Positions 44,813 through 53,065 of a stretch of 64,000 bases of DNA are shown one piece after another. The stretch lies in assembly GCA_013289475.1 (NCBI GenBank), contig JABCZW010000001.1, positions 62,001-126,000 of the forward strand, given 5' to 3'. The position numbers and the translations under genes were made by a program. The notes beneath the pieces were generated by a model. It saw only the letters and a list, made by a program, of their open reading frames with translations, was not told the DNA's origin and searched no databases. This DNA comes from Bacteroidota bacterium. GTDB lineage: Bacteria; Bacteroidota; Bacteroidia; JABEUT01. Each line of letters opens with the position of its first letter. The first letter of the stretch is position 1.

Positions 44813-45037
44813 CCCCAAACCCCTAAAGGGGCTTTAAGAGAAAATTACTGGTTGGTAGGATTCCTCACTTCGTTCGGAATGACAGGGTATAGTTAATTTA
44901 TAGAGAAGAAGGAGGTGCGGGCTTTGCCCGCACCTCCTTCTTCTCTATTTTTCATTTAAATCCTTTGTCATTCCGAATGCAACGAAGTGGAATGAGGAAT
45001 CCTACCCCAATTGTAAAGCCCCTTTAGGGGTTTGGGG
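44813..45037. repeat. Nested 225-bp palindromic element in three layers
   Basis: Outer arms: 24 bases at 44813-44836 (CCCCAAACCCCTAAAGGGGC...) are perfectly mirrored at 45014-45037. Middle arms: 44854-44884 (GGTAGGATTCCTCACTTCGT...) mirrored at 44966-45005 with two small insertions. Inner arms: a perfect 22-bp stem at 44901-44922 and 44926-44947. No coding frame lies inside. The middle sequence (GGATTCCTCACTTCGTTC-GGAATGACA) is of a kind often seen between genes in related genomes, so this is likely a composite of dispersed inverted repeats. Confidence 0.85.
44901..44947 (+). terminator. Very stable hairpin (22-bp stem, 3-nt loop) at the palindrome centre
   Basis: TAGAGAAGAAGGAGGTGCGG-GC / GC-CCGCACCTCCTTCTTCTCTA around a TTT loop, followed on the plus strand by a T-rich tract. 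It has the form of a strong intrinsic terminator, yet no plus-strand gene ends just upstream: both neighbouring genes start outward from here. It may instead insulate the two divergent promoters, or simply be the core of the repeat. Confidence 0.55.
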
Positions 45038-45063
45038 TTGACGGAACTAATGTGTTATATTTG
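45031..45063 (+). promoter_or_regulatory. Promoter of the 45068 operon, -33 box inside the palindrome arm
   Basis: TTTG at 45031-45034 (-33; inside the outer palindrome arm), a 21-nt spacer and TATATTTG at 45056-45063 (-7). Only four bases separate the -7 box from the ATG at 45068, so transcription should start at the start codon. Confidence 0.6.
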
Positions 45064-45067
45064 TTAC

Positions 45068-45574
45068 ATGAAACACAAAAACATTATTACAGTCCTGTTT
45101 ATTATCGCTTGTTCTTATACTCAGGCACAGGATATTACCCTCGATGGCCAGAAAGCTGTTGTAGCCGGCCCCGGCAAAGTGCAAACCATTAGCGATATAT
45201 TGCCTATGGGTAACTGGCTTCCAAGTAAGGCATTAGATAGTTTGAAAGCGGGCGATACACTGGTATTGACGAATGACAATGTGATAAGAGAGGGTGATAT
45301 GAGTTTTTCTAAGGAGGGAAAAGTGAACCGGTACCAGCAACACATGCAAACAACACATCAAAAAGATGGTGGTAATACTATTGATATTACCAACTCCTGG
45401 GATGCCATTGGAAGCTGGCATTTAAGTAGCCATGGAGAAATTGAAGTTACAGGGCCTTATTCTCCACCCTATAGTAGTGGCCAGACTGGTTTTTTTGTGT
45501 TTACTGAAATCAGCAAATCATATAAAGTAATTAAGCTTGTTACAAGCAGTATAAATATTATGAGCCCACATTGA
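45068..45574 (+). CDS. Secreted protein of unknown function
   Basis: 168 residues from the ATG at 45068 (the frame extends to 45032, but that part lies in the palindrome and promoter). Signal peptide to about TQAQ. The mature part is beta-rich: IADILPMGNWLPSKALDSL-like start, TLVLTNDNVIREGDMSFSKEGKVNRYQ, NSWDAIGSWHLSSHGEIEVTG. I recognise no family; the pattern of WD-IGSW-L and GEIEV repeats is like lipocalin-type or META-like secreted domains of Bacteroidota. The CNC-motif gene starts 1 bp after its stop, so the two form an operon. Confidence 0.7.
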   Translation: MKHKNIITVLFIIACSYTQAQDITLDGQKAVVAGPGKVQTISDILPMGNWLPSKALDSLKAGDTLVLTNDNVIREGDMSFSKEGKVNRYQQHMQTTHQKDGGNTIDITNSWDAIGSWHLSSHGEIEVTGPYSPPYSSGQTGFFVFTEISKSYKVIKLVTSSINIMSPH

Positions 45575-45575
45575 G

Positions 45576-46211
45576 ATGAGGAAGGGTTTAATTTTTATTG
45601 CATTGGTTGCTGTTCTATCTTCTTGCAATAATAAAAGTGCAGGCGATATGGATACCTACCGCAACTGCCCACCCGAAGGCGATGCAAAGAGAGAAGATGT
45701 AAGGGTGCTTAATACATTTAAGAACAGGTACACTTTTCCCGATTCAGCTGACTTTGATCGCTCAGTTACATTACAAACTATGCTTGCGCCCGGCGAGGAC
45801 CGCAACCGCTTTTCCGCTAACAAGGCAGTTGAGCTAACCGGCTTTGTATATGATGTAAAAGTTGGAGGAGATGAAACCTGTAACTGCCACGAAAGAAATC
45901 CTGAGTTTAGAGATACACATATAGAAATTGTTTTGCCTACAGATAATGGAAACGAGAAGCAATGCGTGATTGTAGAGGTTACTCCGCGTATGCGCGAAAT
46001 AATGTCGAAGAAAGGTGTTGACTGGAGCACCGATAATTTGCGGAATACTATTAAAGGCCATTTGGTGCATATAAAAGGCTGGCTGCTTTTTGATACCGAG
46101 CATTTAACCCAGGCCGAAAATACCGACCCCGATAATCCTAAGGACTGGCGGGCCACTTGCTGGGAAGTGCATCCCGTTACGAGTATTGAGTTGGTGGATA
46201 AGCCGCTTTAA
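45576..46211 (+). CDS. CNC-motif lipoprotein of unknown function (paralog of 11749-12387)
   Basis: 211 residues with a lipobox VLSSC (Cys17). It shares with the 11749-12387 product CPPEG (31-35), KNR..PD..DFDRSVTL, ELTGFVYDV, TCNC (101-104), a Cys near 130, DWSTDNLR, the GWLLFD segment (168-173) with a His at 176 and a C-terminal VHPVTSIEL. Here an extra CHE(R)N and THIEIVLP follow the CNC motif. It looks like an OB-fold-like beta domain with conserved cysteines. The function is unknown. It is in an operon with the secreted protein at 45068. Confidence 0.78.
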   Translation: MRKGLIFIALVAVLSSCNNKSAGDMDTYRNCPPEGDAKREDVRVLNTFKNRYTFPDSADFDRSVTLQTMLAPGEDRNRFSANKAVELTGFVYDVKVGGDETCNCHERNPEFRDTHIEIVLPTDNGNEKQCVIVEVTPRMREIMSKKGVDWSTDNLRNTIKGHLVHIKGWLLFDTEHLTQAENTDPDNPKDWRATCWEVHPVTSIELVDKPL

Positions 46212-46378
46212 TAAAATTTGTTTAGGTGGTTTTGGCACAACGGCGAAGCCCTCATGAGTTCAATAATAAATAATAGAGGTGCGAATAATCCTGTGCATCT
46301 ATGTGTCATTGCCTCGTTATCACCTCACGTGCCGGTAGTTTTTCCATAAATGGTATGGTTTTGAATTATGATGATTGT

Positions 46379-46418
46379 AACTTATAACTCATAATTCATA
46401 ACTTATAACTTATAACTA
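46379..46418. repeat. AT-rich short tandem repeat (ATAACTT units)
   Basis: AACTTATAACTCATAATTCATAAC-type units, repeated about five times with changes, fill the 40 bp before the end of the serine hydrolase gene. Typical intergenic repeat; it overlaps the stop codon at 46416-46418. Confidence 0.6.
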
Positions 46419-47636
46419 CTTCCCGTACATCTGGAAAGCAGCTTTCAAATAAATAAGTGCGTCACTAGGTATGTTGTATTCTTTGCCATCAATCTGTTCC
46501 ATAACCACAGGTCCGCGCTTAGCGCCCAGGCGCACCACAACCATACGTTGTTCAGGGATAACAAAAATATATTGGCCTTGTAACCCTCTGCAATAAGGTA
46601 TAATGTGCCCTTCGAAATTAATTATCCACCACTGGTAACCATAGTAAGCGCAAAGTTTTGGCGTAGTAGATGCCGCAACCCAATCCCTTGGAACAATACC
46701 CCTACATGAAACGGTCTGGTGTGTTCCGGTAGAATCCATATAGCTATCGTAACGAAAAACACTGCCCAAGTTAAGATACAGTTCCCCTATCTTCGCAAAA
46801 TCGCGTGCGTTAGAGTTAAAGCAGCAATAAGCTTTTTCCAATCCACCTTCATGGTCAATGCTCCAATAGGCAGGCTGTTCGGCACCAATGGGCTGCCATA
46901 GTTTTTCAGAGGCATAGTCACTCAGTGTCATGCCAACTGCTTTAGATACACAGTAACCAAGTAGTGTAGTATTGCCGCTCAGGTATTTAAATTTTTTGCC
47001 GGGTATAGTATCTACTTTATACTTTAGTGTATACTTCATAATATCGTTACTGTAATAAGCCTCGGCAGGGTAGGAGAAGGGACTGATATAGCTTTCTCCA
47101 AAATTAATGCCTGAGCCCATTTCAAGCAGGTCCTTAATTGTCAGCAGGCTATCCATACCTTTTTTGTATTCAGGTAAAAAGTCGCTTACATGCTCGTCAA
47201 CACTTTTTATTTTCCCTTCAGCAATTGCAATGCCACATAGAATACTGGTAATACTTTTACCCATCGAAAATGAATTGGTATGCGATGTGTCAGAATAGCC
47301 ATCCCAATATTGTTCATAGCGTAATGAATCGTTCTTTACTATTACATAAGCAATAGTTTGGTATTTCTTCATCTGATCCAAAAGGCTGTCGGGGATAGAT
47401 TTTTTATTGTAATTGACTCCCATAGGCCATGGTATGGGTTTACCTATATTCACTTTCCGGTTAGGGAAAATATGGTACTCATCAATGCCCGGCGAAAGTC
47501 TGCCTTTAAATACCGTGTTGGCAAGGGTTTTATAAATATAAAAACGGCCGGTAAGCAGTATTACAAAGTTGACAGTTAGTACTACTACAAACAGGGTATA
47601 CAGAATAAATCGAATAAACTTGCGGAATGTCTTCAT
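46416..47636 (-). CDS. Serine hydrolase, beta-lactamase/class C family, copy 1
   Basis: 406 residues from the ATG at 47636. An N-terminal membrane anchor (FIRFILYTLFVVVLTVNFVILL) is followed by a class C beta-lactamase/esterase fold with the active-site SxxK in NSFSMGKSITSIL (Ser near 124, Lys near 127), the YLSGN motif as the Tyr-x-Asn equivalent, and a C-terminal region with RMVVVRLG in place of the KTG box. Such proteins are D,D-peptidases, esterases or unknown hydrolases rather than true lactamases. A -7 box TATCTTTG at 47661-47668 lies 24 nt upstream, in the gap behind the paralogous copy. Confidence 0.87.
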   Translation of the reverse strand: MKTFRKFIRFILYTLFVVVLTVNFVILLTGRFYIYKTLANTVFKGRLSPGIDEYHIFPNRKVNIGKPIPWPMGVNYNKKSIPDSLLDQMKKYQTIAYVIVKNDSLRYEQYWDGYSDTSHTNSFSMGKSITSILCGIAIAEGKIKSVDEHVSDFLPEYKKGMDSLLTIKDLLEMGSGINFGESYISPFSYPAEAYYSNDIMKYTLKYKVDTIPGKKFKYLSGNTTLLGYCVSKAVGMTLSDYASEKLWQPIGAEQPAYWSIDHEGGLEKAYCCFNSNARDFAKIGELYLNLGSVFRYDSYMDSTGTHQTVSCRGIVPRDWVAASTTPKLCAYYGYQWWIINFEGHIIPYCRGLQGQYIFVIPEQRMVVVRLGAKRGPVVMEQIDGKEYNIPSDALIYLKAAFQMYGK

Positions 47637-47660
47637 GAGGTTTTGTATTTCAATGTAATT

Positions 47661-47668
47661 CAAAGATA
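47661..47668 (-). promoter_or_regulatory. -7 element of serine hydrolase copy 1
   Basis: TATCTTTG on the minus strand, 24 nt before the ATG at 47636. It shows that copy 1 can be transcribed separately from copy 2. Confidence 0.5.
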
Positions 47669-47674
47669 AGGGTT

Positions 47675-48808
47675 TTAGCCCTTCTTCTTCCCGTACATAT
47701 ACATGGCAGCACCAACATAATACTTGGCATCGTCGCCGGCCTGTATTCTGCCCAGCCTTACCACTACCATGTTCTCATCGGGTATAACATAAATATATTG
47801 CCCGAAGAGACCTGCAGCATAAGGTACATAATGTTTGCCGCAATGCGTTATCCACCAGTTATAGCCATAATAATTTACCAGCTTGGGGGTAATAGATGCT
47901 ATTACAAAATCTTTAGGCACTATTTGTTTACCGTTCCATTTGCCTGAATCTAAATACAGTTTGCCTAAGCGTGCAAAATCGCGCGCGTTGGAATTGAAAC
48001 AGCAATATGCCTTTTCCATGCCACCTTTTTTATCAAGGCTCCAGTATGCCGGTTGCTCTGCACCCAATGGTTGCCAAAGTTTTTCCGATGCATAATCGCT
48101 TAGTTTTTCTCCGGTAGCTTTTGTAACTACATATCCTAACAGGGCTGAGTTACCACTCAGGTAATTAAATACTCTTCCCGGCACCGTTCTTACTTTATAG
48201 GAAAGAGTTACCTGCATTAGATTAGTACCATAATATGCTTTGGCCGGATAGCCAAATGGGCTCAGGTAGTCTTCGTTAAAATTGATGCCTGAGCTCATGG
48301 TGAGCAGGTTTTCAATGGTCAGCAAGCTATCCATTCCCTTGTTAAGTTCAGGTATAAAGTCACTTACTTTTTCATGAATGCCTTTAATCTTCCCTTCGCT
48401 TATGGCAATACCTGTAAGTATACTTACAATGCTTTTTGCCGACGAAAAAGAGTTGGTATGCGAGGTGTCTGAATATCCGTCCCAGTATTGTTCGTAGCAA
48501 ATAGAATCATTTCGGATTATTAAATATGCCTCCGTTTTATTTCTCCTGAAATAGTCTAAGCACTCCTTAGGTATTGTATCTTTATTAAAGCAGGCTGCAA
48601 TAGCCCATGGTTGTGGCTTTCCAGTGTTTACTTTGCGGTTGCTAAAGTATTGGTACCCGTCAATATCCGGATTTAGCCTGCCCTTCAAATAAGTGTCTTT
48701 TATTCCGCGTAGGAGGTAACTGCTTGTGCAGCCGAAGAAGAGCAGAACAAACAACACGAAAATAAATCGATGATTTTTTCTTTCAAATATTTTTAGGAAT
48801 GTTTTCAC
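47675..48808 (-). CDS. Serine hydrolase, beta-lactamase/class C family lipoprotein, copy 2
   Basis: 377 residues from a GTG at 48808. Unlike copy 1 it has a lipoprotein signal (LFFGC, Cys near 27). The rest matches copy 1 closely: GRLNPDIDGYQYFSNRKVNTGKP, the SxxK in NSFSSAKSIVSIL, YLSGNSALLGY and EKAYCCFNSNARDFARLGKLYL. It is a tandem duplicate, diverged enough not to be recent, and the pair may work on different sides of a membrane or on different substrates. A -7 box TATCTTTG (48828-48835) lies 19 nt upstream. Confidence 0.87.
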   Translation of the reverse strand: MKTFLKIFERKNHRFIFVLFVLLFFGCTSSYLLRGIKDTYLKGRLNPDIDGYQYFSNRKVNTGKPQPWAIAACFNKDTIPKECLDYFRRNKTEAYLIIRNDSICYEQYWDGYSDTSHTNSFSSAKSIVSILTGIAISEGKIKGIHEKVSDFIPELNKGMDSLLTIENLLTMSSGINFNEDYLSPFGYPAKAYYGTNLMQVTLSYKVRTVPGRVFNYLSGNSALLGYVVTKATGEKLSDYASEKLWQPLGAEQPAYWSLDKKGGMEKAYCCFNSNARDFARLGKLYLDSGKWNGKQIVPKDFVIASITPKLVNYYGYNWWITHCGKHYVPYAAGLFGQYIYVIPDENMVVVRLGRIQAGDDAKYYVGAAMYMYGKKKG

Positions 48809-48827
48809 GGTATATTTGACACAAGTC

Positions 48828-48835
48828 CAAAGATA
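48828..48835 (-). promoter_or_regulatory. -7 element of serine hydrolase copy 2
   Basis: TATCTTTG on the minus strand, 19 nt before the GTG start at 48808. Confidence 0.5.
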
Positions 48836-48873
48836 TGATATTTGTATTTTATTAAATATTAAAACGCTAAAAA

Positions 48874-49395
48874 ATGCGCAGACTTATAGTAATGGTATCG
48901 GGTATATGTTTATTGCTTATTGCTTGTAAACACGCCACTGTTTTTAAAGAAGTGCAATCGGCTAAAAACTTGTTTACACTGCAAGTGCCGGTATGTCTAA
49001 GTGCTTCAAACAAGGTAATGCCGGGCACATCTGAAATGGAGTATAGCAATGATTCTTTGCCTATGTATGTGTTGGTAGTAGATACATCGAGAAATGGGTT
49101 AAACGAAAAAACACTATTGGCATATTATGATTCTTCTGAATCACATCTTACTATTGATAGTGCAGTGCTTGAGAACCCAAAGTTTGCAATGGTAGATGGC
49201 GATTCTGCTTATGTATCAAAATTGAGGGGTAATGTAGCTGGCGATAGGGTTGTATATTATATTGAAGCTATTGCAACTCCACAGCGCTTTTTTCTGTTGG
49301 TAGTGTGGACCAAGCCTGAAAATGAAAAGAAGCTGGGAGAAGACATAGATAAAATACTGAATTCCTTCCATGATATAAATCATGTGAAAGTATGA
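48874..49395 (+). CDS. Putative lipoprotein, unknown function
   Basis: 173 residues with a lipobox LLIAC (Cys near 18). The mature part has a mixed alpha/beta pattern: FTLQVPVCLSASNKVMPGTSEMEYSNDSLPMYVLVVDTS, then DRVVYYIEAIATPQRFFLLVVWTKPENEKKLGEDIDKILNSF. The closing strand-helix with W(T)K-x-x-x-x-K-x-x-x-I-x-K-I-L-x-S-F is the form of PsbP/MOG1-like domains, a weak inference. It is divergent from serine hydrolase copy 2 and lies 62 bp upstream of hemA. Confidence 0.75.
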   Translation: MRRLIVMVSGICLLLIACKHATVFKEVQSAKNLFTLQVPVCLSASNKVMPGTSEMEYSNDSLPMYVLVVDTSRNGLNEKTLLAYYDSSESHLTIDSAVLENPKFAMVDGDSAYVSKLRGNVAGDRVVYYIEAIATPQRFFLLVVWTKPENEKKLGEDIDKILNSFHDINHVKV

Positions 49396-49457
49396 CAAAA
49401 CCATGACAGTTAATTAGCTGTTTACCTTGACCTTTGTACCGAACATAAACACAATCT

Positions 49458-50687
49458 GTGAACAGGTACGCAACAATAGCATTTACGCATCATTCCACCG
49501 GGCTTAAAAACCTCGATGGTTTTTTTATTGACGCTGCTTTATTACCTGAAAGATTAAAAAGTATTAAAGAAGGTATTAAAGCAGACGGCTTAATGTACCT
49601 GGCTACATGCAACCGCCTCGAATTTATTTTTTCACTCTCAACGCCCGCCAAAGAAAACTTTGCCAAGGATGTAATTAAATTTTTTCATCCGGAGTGGAAA
49701 GAAAAAGATATTAAATGGGCATTGGGCAATGCACTTGTTTTGCAGGGCGAAGAAGCAGTTAAGCATATTATCAACGTTGCTTCATCACTCGATTCATTAG
49801 TGGTGGGCGAAAGGGAAATAATTACCCAGGTAAGGCAAGCCTATGAATGGTCGCAAAGTCAGGGCCTCGCAGATGATTTTATACGCATTTTGGTGCGTAA
49901 AACCATTGAAACTGCCAAGAAAGTGTATACCGATACTAAAATTGCCGATAAGCCTGTTTCAGTAATGTCATTAGCCTGCCGTAAGTTGCAGGAATGGAAC
50001 GTTGGTATTGATTCCCGTATTGTAATGATTGGTGCTGGCCAAACGGCTGATATTATGGTGAAATACCTGAGTAAGCATGGTTTTACAAGGTTTACTGTAT
50101 TTAACCGTACCCTTAAGCACGCTAAAGAACTGGCCGATAAGTATAATATTGATGCACATTCATTGAAAGAATTAGAAACATTTAAAAAGGGCTTTGATGT
50201 ATTAATTACCTGTGTGCAGAGTGCTAAGCCTATAATAACTCCGAAAATATTTGATAAGTTGGCTAATGGTGAAAAGAATACCAAAATGATCGTTGATCTT
50301 GGTCTGCCGTTTAATGTAGATAAAGAGGTGCTTACCAAAAAAGATGTTAAAGGAATAAATGTAGATAGCCTTAATAGCGTTGCCAAAAAGAATTTAAATG
50401 AGCGGAAGGGTGAAATGATTGCTGCTTCAACTATTATAGATAATGCCGTAAGTGAATTTTATTCTGATATAAAGAGCCGCAAAATAGAAATTGCCATGCG
50501 TGAGGTTCCTGAACGTATACGTGAAATAAAGGAAAGAGCCATTTCTTCGGTTTTTTTCAAAGAAATTGAAGGTTTATCATCCGAGTCTAAGGAAGTGCTT
50601 GAAAAAGTAATTGATTACATGGAAAAGAAGTGTATTAGCATACCTATGCAGGTGGCTAAAGAGAAATTACTCGATTTAGAGGCATAA
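49458..50687 (+). CDS. hemA: Glutamyl-tRNA reductase
   Basis: 409 residues from a GTG, fixed by the family start (FTHHSTGLKNLDGFF). It has the catalytic cysteine in LATCNRLEFI (near 50), the conserved SLDSLVVGEREIITQVRQAYEWSQ, an NADPH-binding Rossmann domain (SRIVMIGAGQTADIMVKYLS) and the C-terminal dimerisation helix. It reduces glutamyl-tRNA to glutamate-1-semialdehyde, the first step of the C5 route to haem. Other haem genes are not adjacent. The sensor kinase follows after 98 bp with its own -7 box. Confidence 0.95.
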   Translation: MNRYATIAFTHHSTGLKNLDGFFIDAALLPERLKSIKEGIKADGLMYLATCNRLEFIFSLSTPAKENFAKDVIKFFHPEWKEKDIKWALGNALVLQGEEAVKHIINVASSLDSLVVGEREIITQVRQAYEWSQSQGLADDFIRILVRKTIETAKKVYTDTKIADKPVSVMSLACRKLQEWNVGIDSRIVMIGAGQTADIMVKYLSKHGFTRFTVFNRTLKHAKELADKYNIDAHSLKELETFKKGFDVLITCVQSAKPIITPKIFDKLANGEKNTKMIVDLGLPFNVDKEVLTKKDVKGINVDSLNSVAKKNLNERKGEMIAASTIIDNAVSEFYSDIKSRKIEIAMREVPERIREIKERAISSVFFKEIEGLSSESKEVLEKVIDYMEKKCISIPMQVAKEKLLDLEA

Positions 50688-50758
50688 AACAAGACGAATT
50701 ATCTGAATTTTACGACCAAGCTTTTTTTTTGTGCAATGTAATTTTTATAAAAAAAGAT

Positions 50759-50766
50759 TATATTTG
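50759..50766 (+). promoter_or_regulatory. -7 element of the histidine kinase operon
   Basis: TATATTTG matches TAnnTTTG and ends 19 nt before the ATG at 50786. A T9 run followed by G (50722-50731) is upstream, but the TTTG there is 27 nt away, too far for a standard -33 box. Confidence 0.45.
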
Positions 50767-50785
50767 CTCCAACGAGTGAGGCTAA

Positions 50786-52309
50786 ATGATTGAAAAAGCT
50801 ATTATTTCCAATACTTCCAACGGTTTTGAGGTGAAAGATACAGAGCAGAATTTCCCCCAGGACCTATTTAAGACGGTTTCGGAACTTACGACCGACGGGT
50901 TGGCTATTACCGATAATGGTCATTTTGTGCTTGTAAATGACCAATTATTGAGCACTTTTCACTTGAAACGCGAAGAAATAATAGGTACCAATACATTGGA
51001 TCTTATTCATAAGGATGATGTACAGCGTGCCATTGATGAAGTAAGTCAGAACCGTAAAATATTTTATGAACTTAAGGTAAGGCGTGGCGATGGTGTGTAT
51101 ATACATACCGAAGTAAGGGGGCACCCTATAATGTACAATGGTAAAAAGTGCAGGCTTTTAATGCTGAGGGATATAACCCAGCGTAAAATAGCCGATAACC
51201 TGTTTACCAATTACCTTAATATGATCGATGCTTTTCCCGAGGCAATTTGTGTGCACGATAAATCGGGTAAAATACTGTTTGTGAACCGTAGCGGTGTTAA
51301 ACTTGTTGATGCCAAATCGGAGAGCGAGGTATATGGTATGAATGTAATGGAGTTTATCTTGCCCGGTTACCATGCTGTTATCAAGGAAGATAAGCACAAA
51401 ATTGAAAGGCTTGAAGCTATAACAGGCAGGTTTGTTAAAATACGCCAGGTAAGTGGCGATACTGAAATTAAAAGTGTAGAAGCATCTGTTATACCAATAA
51501 AATGGGGTGATCAACCGGCGGTTATGGTATTATGCCACGATACTTCTTTAGAAGAACAGATTGAAAAGAGCGAAATAGCCAAGCAGGTAATGCAATCGGT
51601 AAATGAGCATTTACAGTGGGAAATAGCTGAACACAAAAGCCTTGAGGCTAAGCTGAAAAAGATGATAGAGGAAAAAGAGTGGCTGTTGAAGGAAGTGAAT
51701 CACCGTGTAAAAAATAACCTTCAAATTATTACCAGCATACTTAATCTGCAAATAAACCAGATGCATGATAAAAAGCTGGTGCCTGTTATGCGTGAGTTCC
51801 AGAACAGGTTTTATGCCCTTTCATCTATCTATTCCAGCCTTTACCATACCGATGCTAATGAAGAAATTGATATTTCAGCATACCTGAAAGATCTGACACA
51901 TAATCTTTTTGTTTCTTATTCCGACCCCGAAAAGCGTATAACTATTGAATGCGAAACATCAAGAATATTTATGGATTATGACCATGCCATTACCTGTGGC
52001 CTTATTGTAAACGAGCTTGTGTCAAATTCAATAAAATATGCATTCCCTGCTAAAAGAAAAGGTAAAATAAAAGTAGTACTTAAGCAGGTTGGCAAAAAGG
52101 TAAAACTCGAAATAGCTGATGACGGTATCGGAATAAAAACAATTAAGAAAAAGCGTATATCGGTATCACTGGGCCTTCAGTTAGTAGATAGCCTTGTAAC
52201 ACAATTAAAAAATGGTGTGGTAACAAAATATTCCGGTGTTAAAGGCACTAAATATAGTATAGCATTTACATCAAACGTAATAACAAAACAAAACTCCAAT
52301 TCCAAATAA
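50786..52309 (+). CDS. PAS-domain sensor histidine kinase (HisKA_2 family)
   Basis: 507 residues, without membrane segments, so cytoplasmic. PAS 1 near 25-130 (TTDGLAITDNGHFVLVNDQLLSTFHL), PAS 2 near 140-255 (FPEAICVHDKSGKILFVNRSG), a coiled linker, then a HisKA_2 phosphoacceptor helix EVNHRVKNNLQIITSILNLQ (His306) and a HATPase_c domain (CGLIVNELVSNSIKYAFP as N box, IADDGIGI as G box). The family is that of light/redox- or ligand-sensing kinases with the H-x-V-K-N-N motif. It is in an operon with the LytTR regulator, 6 bp upstream of it, which is the likely phosphate acceptor. The signal it senses is unknown. Confidence 0.92.
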   Translation: MIEKAIISNTSNGFEVKDTEQNFPQDLFKTVSELTTDGLAITDNGHFVLVNDQLLSTFHLKREEIIGTNTLDLIHKDDVQRAIDEVSQNRKIFYELKVRRGDGVYIHTEVRGHPIMYNGKKCRLLMLRDITQRKIADNLFTNYLNMIDAFPEAICVHDKSGKILFVNRSGVKLVDAKSESEVYGMNVMEFILPGYHAVIKEDKHKIERLEAITGRFVKIRQVSGDTEIKSVEASVIPIKWGDQPAVMVLCHDTSLEEQIEKSEIAKQVMQSVNEHLQWEIAEHKSLEAKLKKMIEEKEWLLKEVNHRVKNNLQIITSILNLQINQMHDKKLVPVMREFQNRFYALSSIYSSLYHTDANEEIDISAYLKDLTHNLFVSYSDPEKRITIECETSRIFMDYDHAITCGLIVNELVSNSIKYAFPAKRKGKIKVVLKQVGKKVKLEIADDGIGIKTIKKKRISVSLGLQLVDSLVTQLKNGVVTKYSGVKGTKYSIAFTSNVITKQNSNSK

Positions 52310-52315
52310 ACTTAC

Positions 52316-53065
52316 ATGAAAAAAACCGGTGTTCTTATTGTAGAAGATGAAGTAATTATTGCACGCGACCTTGCTCAAACCCTTACAAAATTAGGGTACC
52401 TTGTTGTTGGGCATTGTGTTAAAGGTGAGGATGCCATTGATATGGTTGAAGAAAAAACACCTGACATAGTACTTATGGATATAATGCTTAAGGGAGATAT
52501 GACCGGTATTGATGCCGCTAAGGAAATTCGCAAGAAATTCCAGATACCTATTGTATATCTTACTGCATATTCTGATGAAGATAGTATTGGCAGAGCTAAT
52601 AGTTCAGGCCCTTCCGGTTATTTGGTAAAGCCATTTAAAGCAAACGATTTGCGGGCAACTATCGAAACTGCTTTGTATCGTTTTAACGAAGAGATGAAGT
52701 TGCGTAAGGAGAATGAAATGCTTTATCACCTGGTGCAGAATAAAGAATCGAAAGATATCCTCTTTGTGAAATCCAGCTTCCAGCTGGTTAAAGTGGTAAT
52801 GAAGGATATTTTATATGTAGAGGCTTTGAAAGATTATGTTACCCTGCATACCATCAGTGGTAAATATATTATACGTTCTACTATGAAGGGAATACAGGAA
52901 AAATTACCTACCGACCGTTTTGTTCGTGTTCACCGCTCTTTTATAGTTCGTATAGATAAAATAATATCTATTGACCATACTAAGGTAATACTTGAATACA
53001 ATAAAGATGTTCCTGTTGGGGGGCTTTATAAGGAAGAATTCCTTAAGCGTATCAACACCATTTAG
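52316..53065 (+). CDS. LytTR-family response regulator
   Basis: 249 residues. Receiver domain with acidic pair (VEDE, 9-12), phosphoacceptor Asp55 (PDIVLMDIML), the Thr in IVYLTAYSDED and the Lys in YLVKPFK. The C-terminal LytTR DNA-binding domain (about 140-245) carries VEALKDYVTLHTISGKYIIRSTMK, RFVRVHRSFIVRIDKI and VPVGGLYKEEFLKRI. It should bind short direct repeats upstream of its targets; none could be assigned here. It is 6 bp after the kinase gene and overlaps the convergent RNase R gene by 4 bp. Confidence 0.93.
   Translation: MKKTGVLIVEDEVIIARDLAQTLTKLGYLVVGHCVKGEDAIDMVEEKTPDIVLMDIMLKGDMTGIDAAKEIRKKFQIPIVYLTAYSDEDSIGRANSSGPSGYLVKPFKANDLRATIETALYRFNEEMKLRKENEMLYHLVQNKESKDILFVKSSFQLVKVVMKDILYVEALKDYVTLHTISGKYIIRSTMKGIQEKLPTDRFVRVHRSFIVRIDKIISIDHTKVILEYNKDVPVGGLYKEEFLKRINTI

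Noticed and set aside
44926-44947. Match of the inner stem to the 3' end of 16S rRNA (CACCTCCTT) as an rRNA fragment or ribosome decoy
   Set aside because: Only about nine bases match, and they are needed to pair with the other arm of the stem. No other rRNA sequence is near. Kept only as a remark.
45656-46156. 166-codon antisense frame over the CNC lipoprotein gene
   Set aside because: Shadow frame. The plus-strand product has a lipobox and a clear paralog in the window.
49859-50386. 175-codon antisense frame over hemA
   Set aside because: Shadow of a conserved housekeeping gene.
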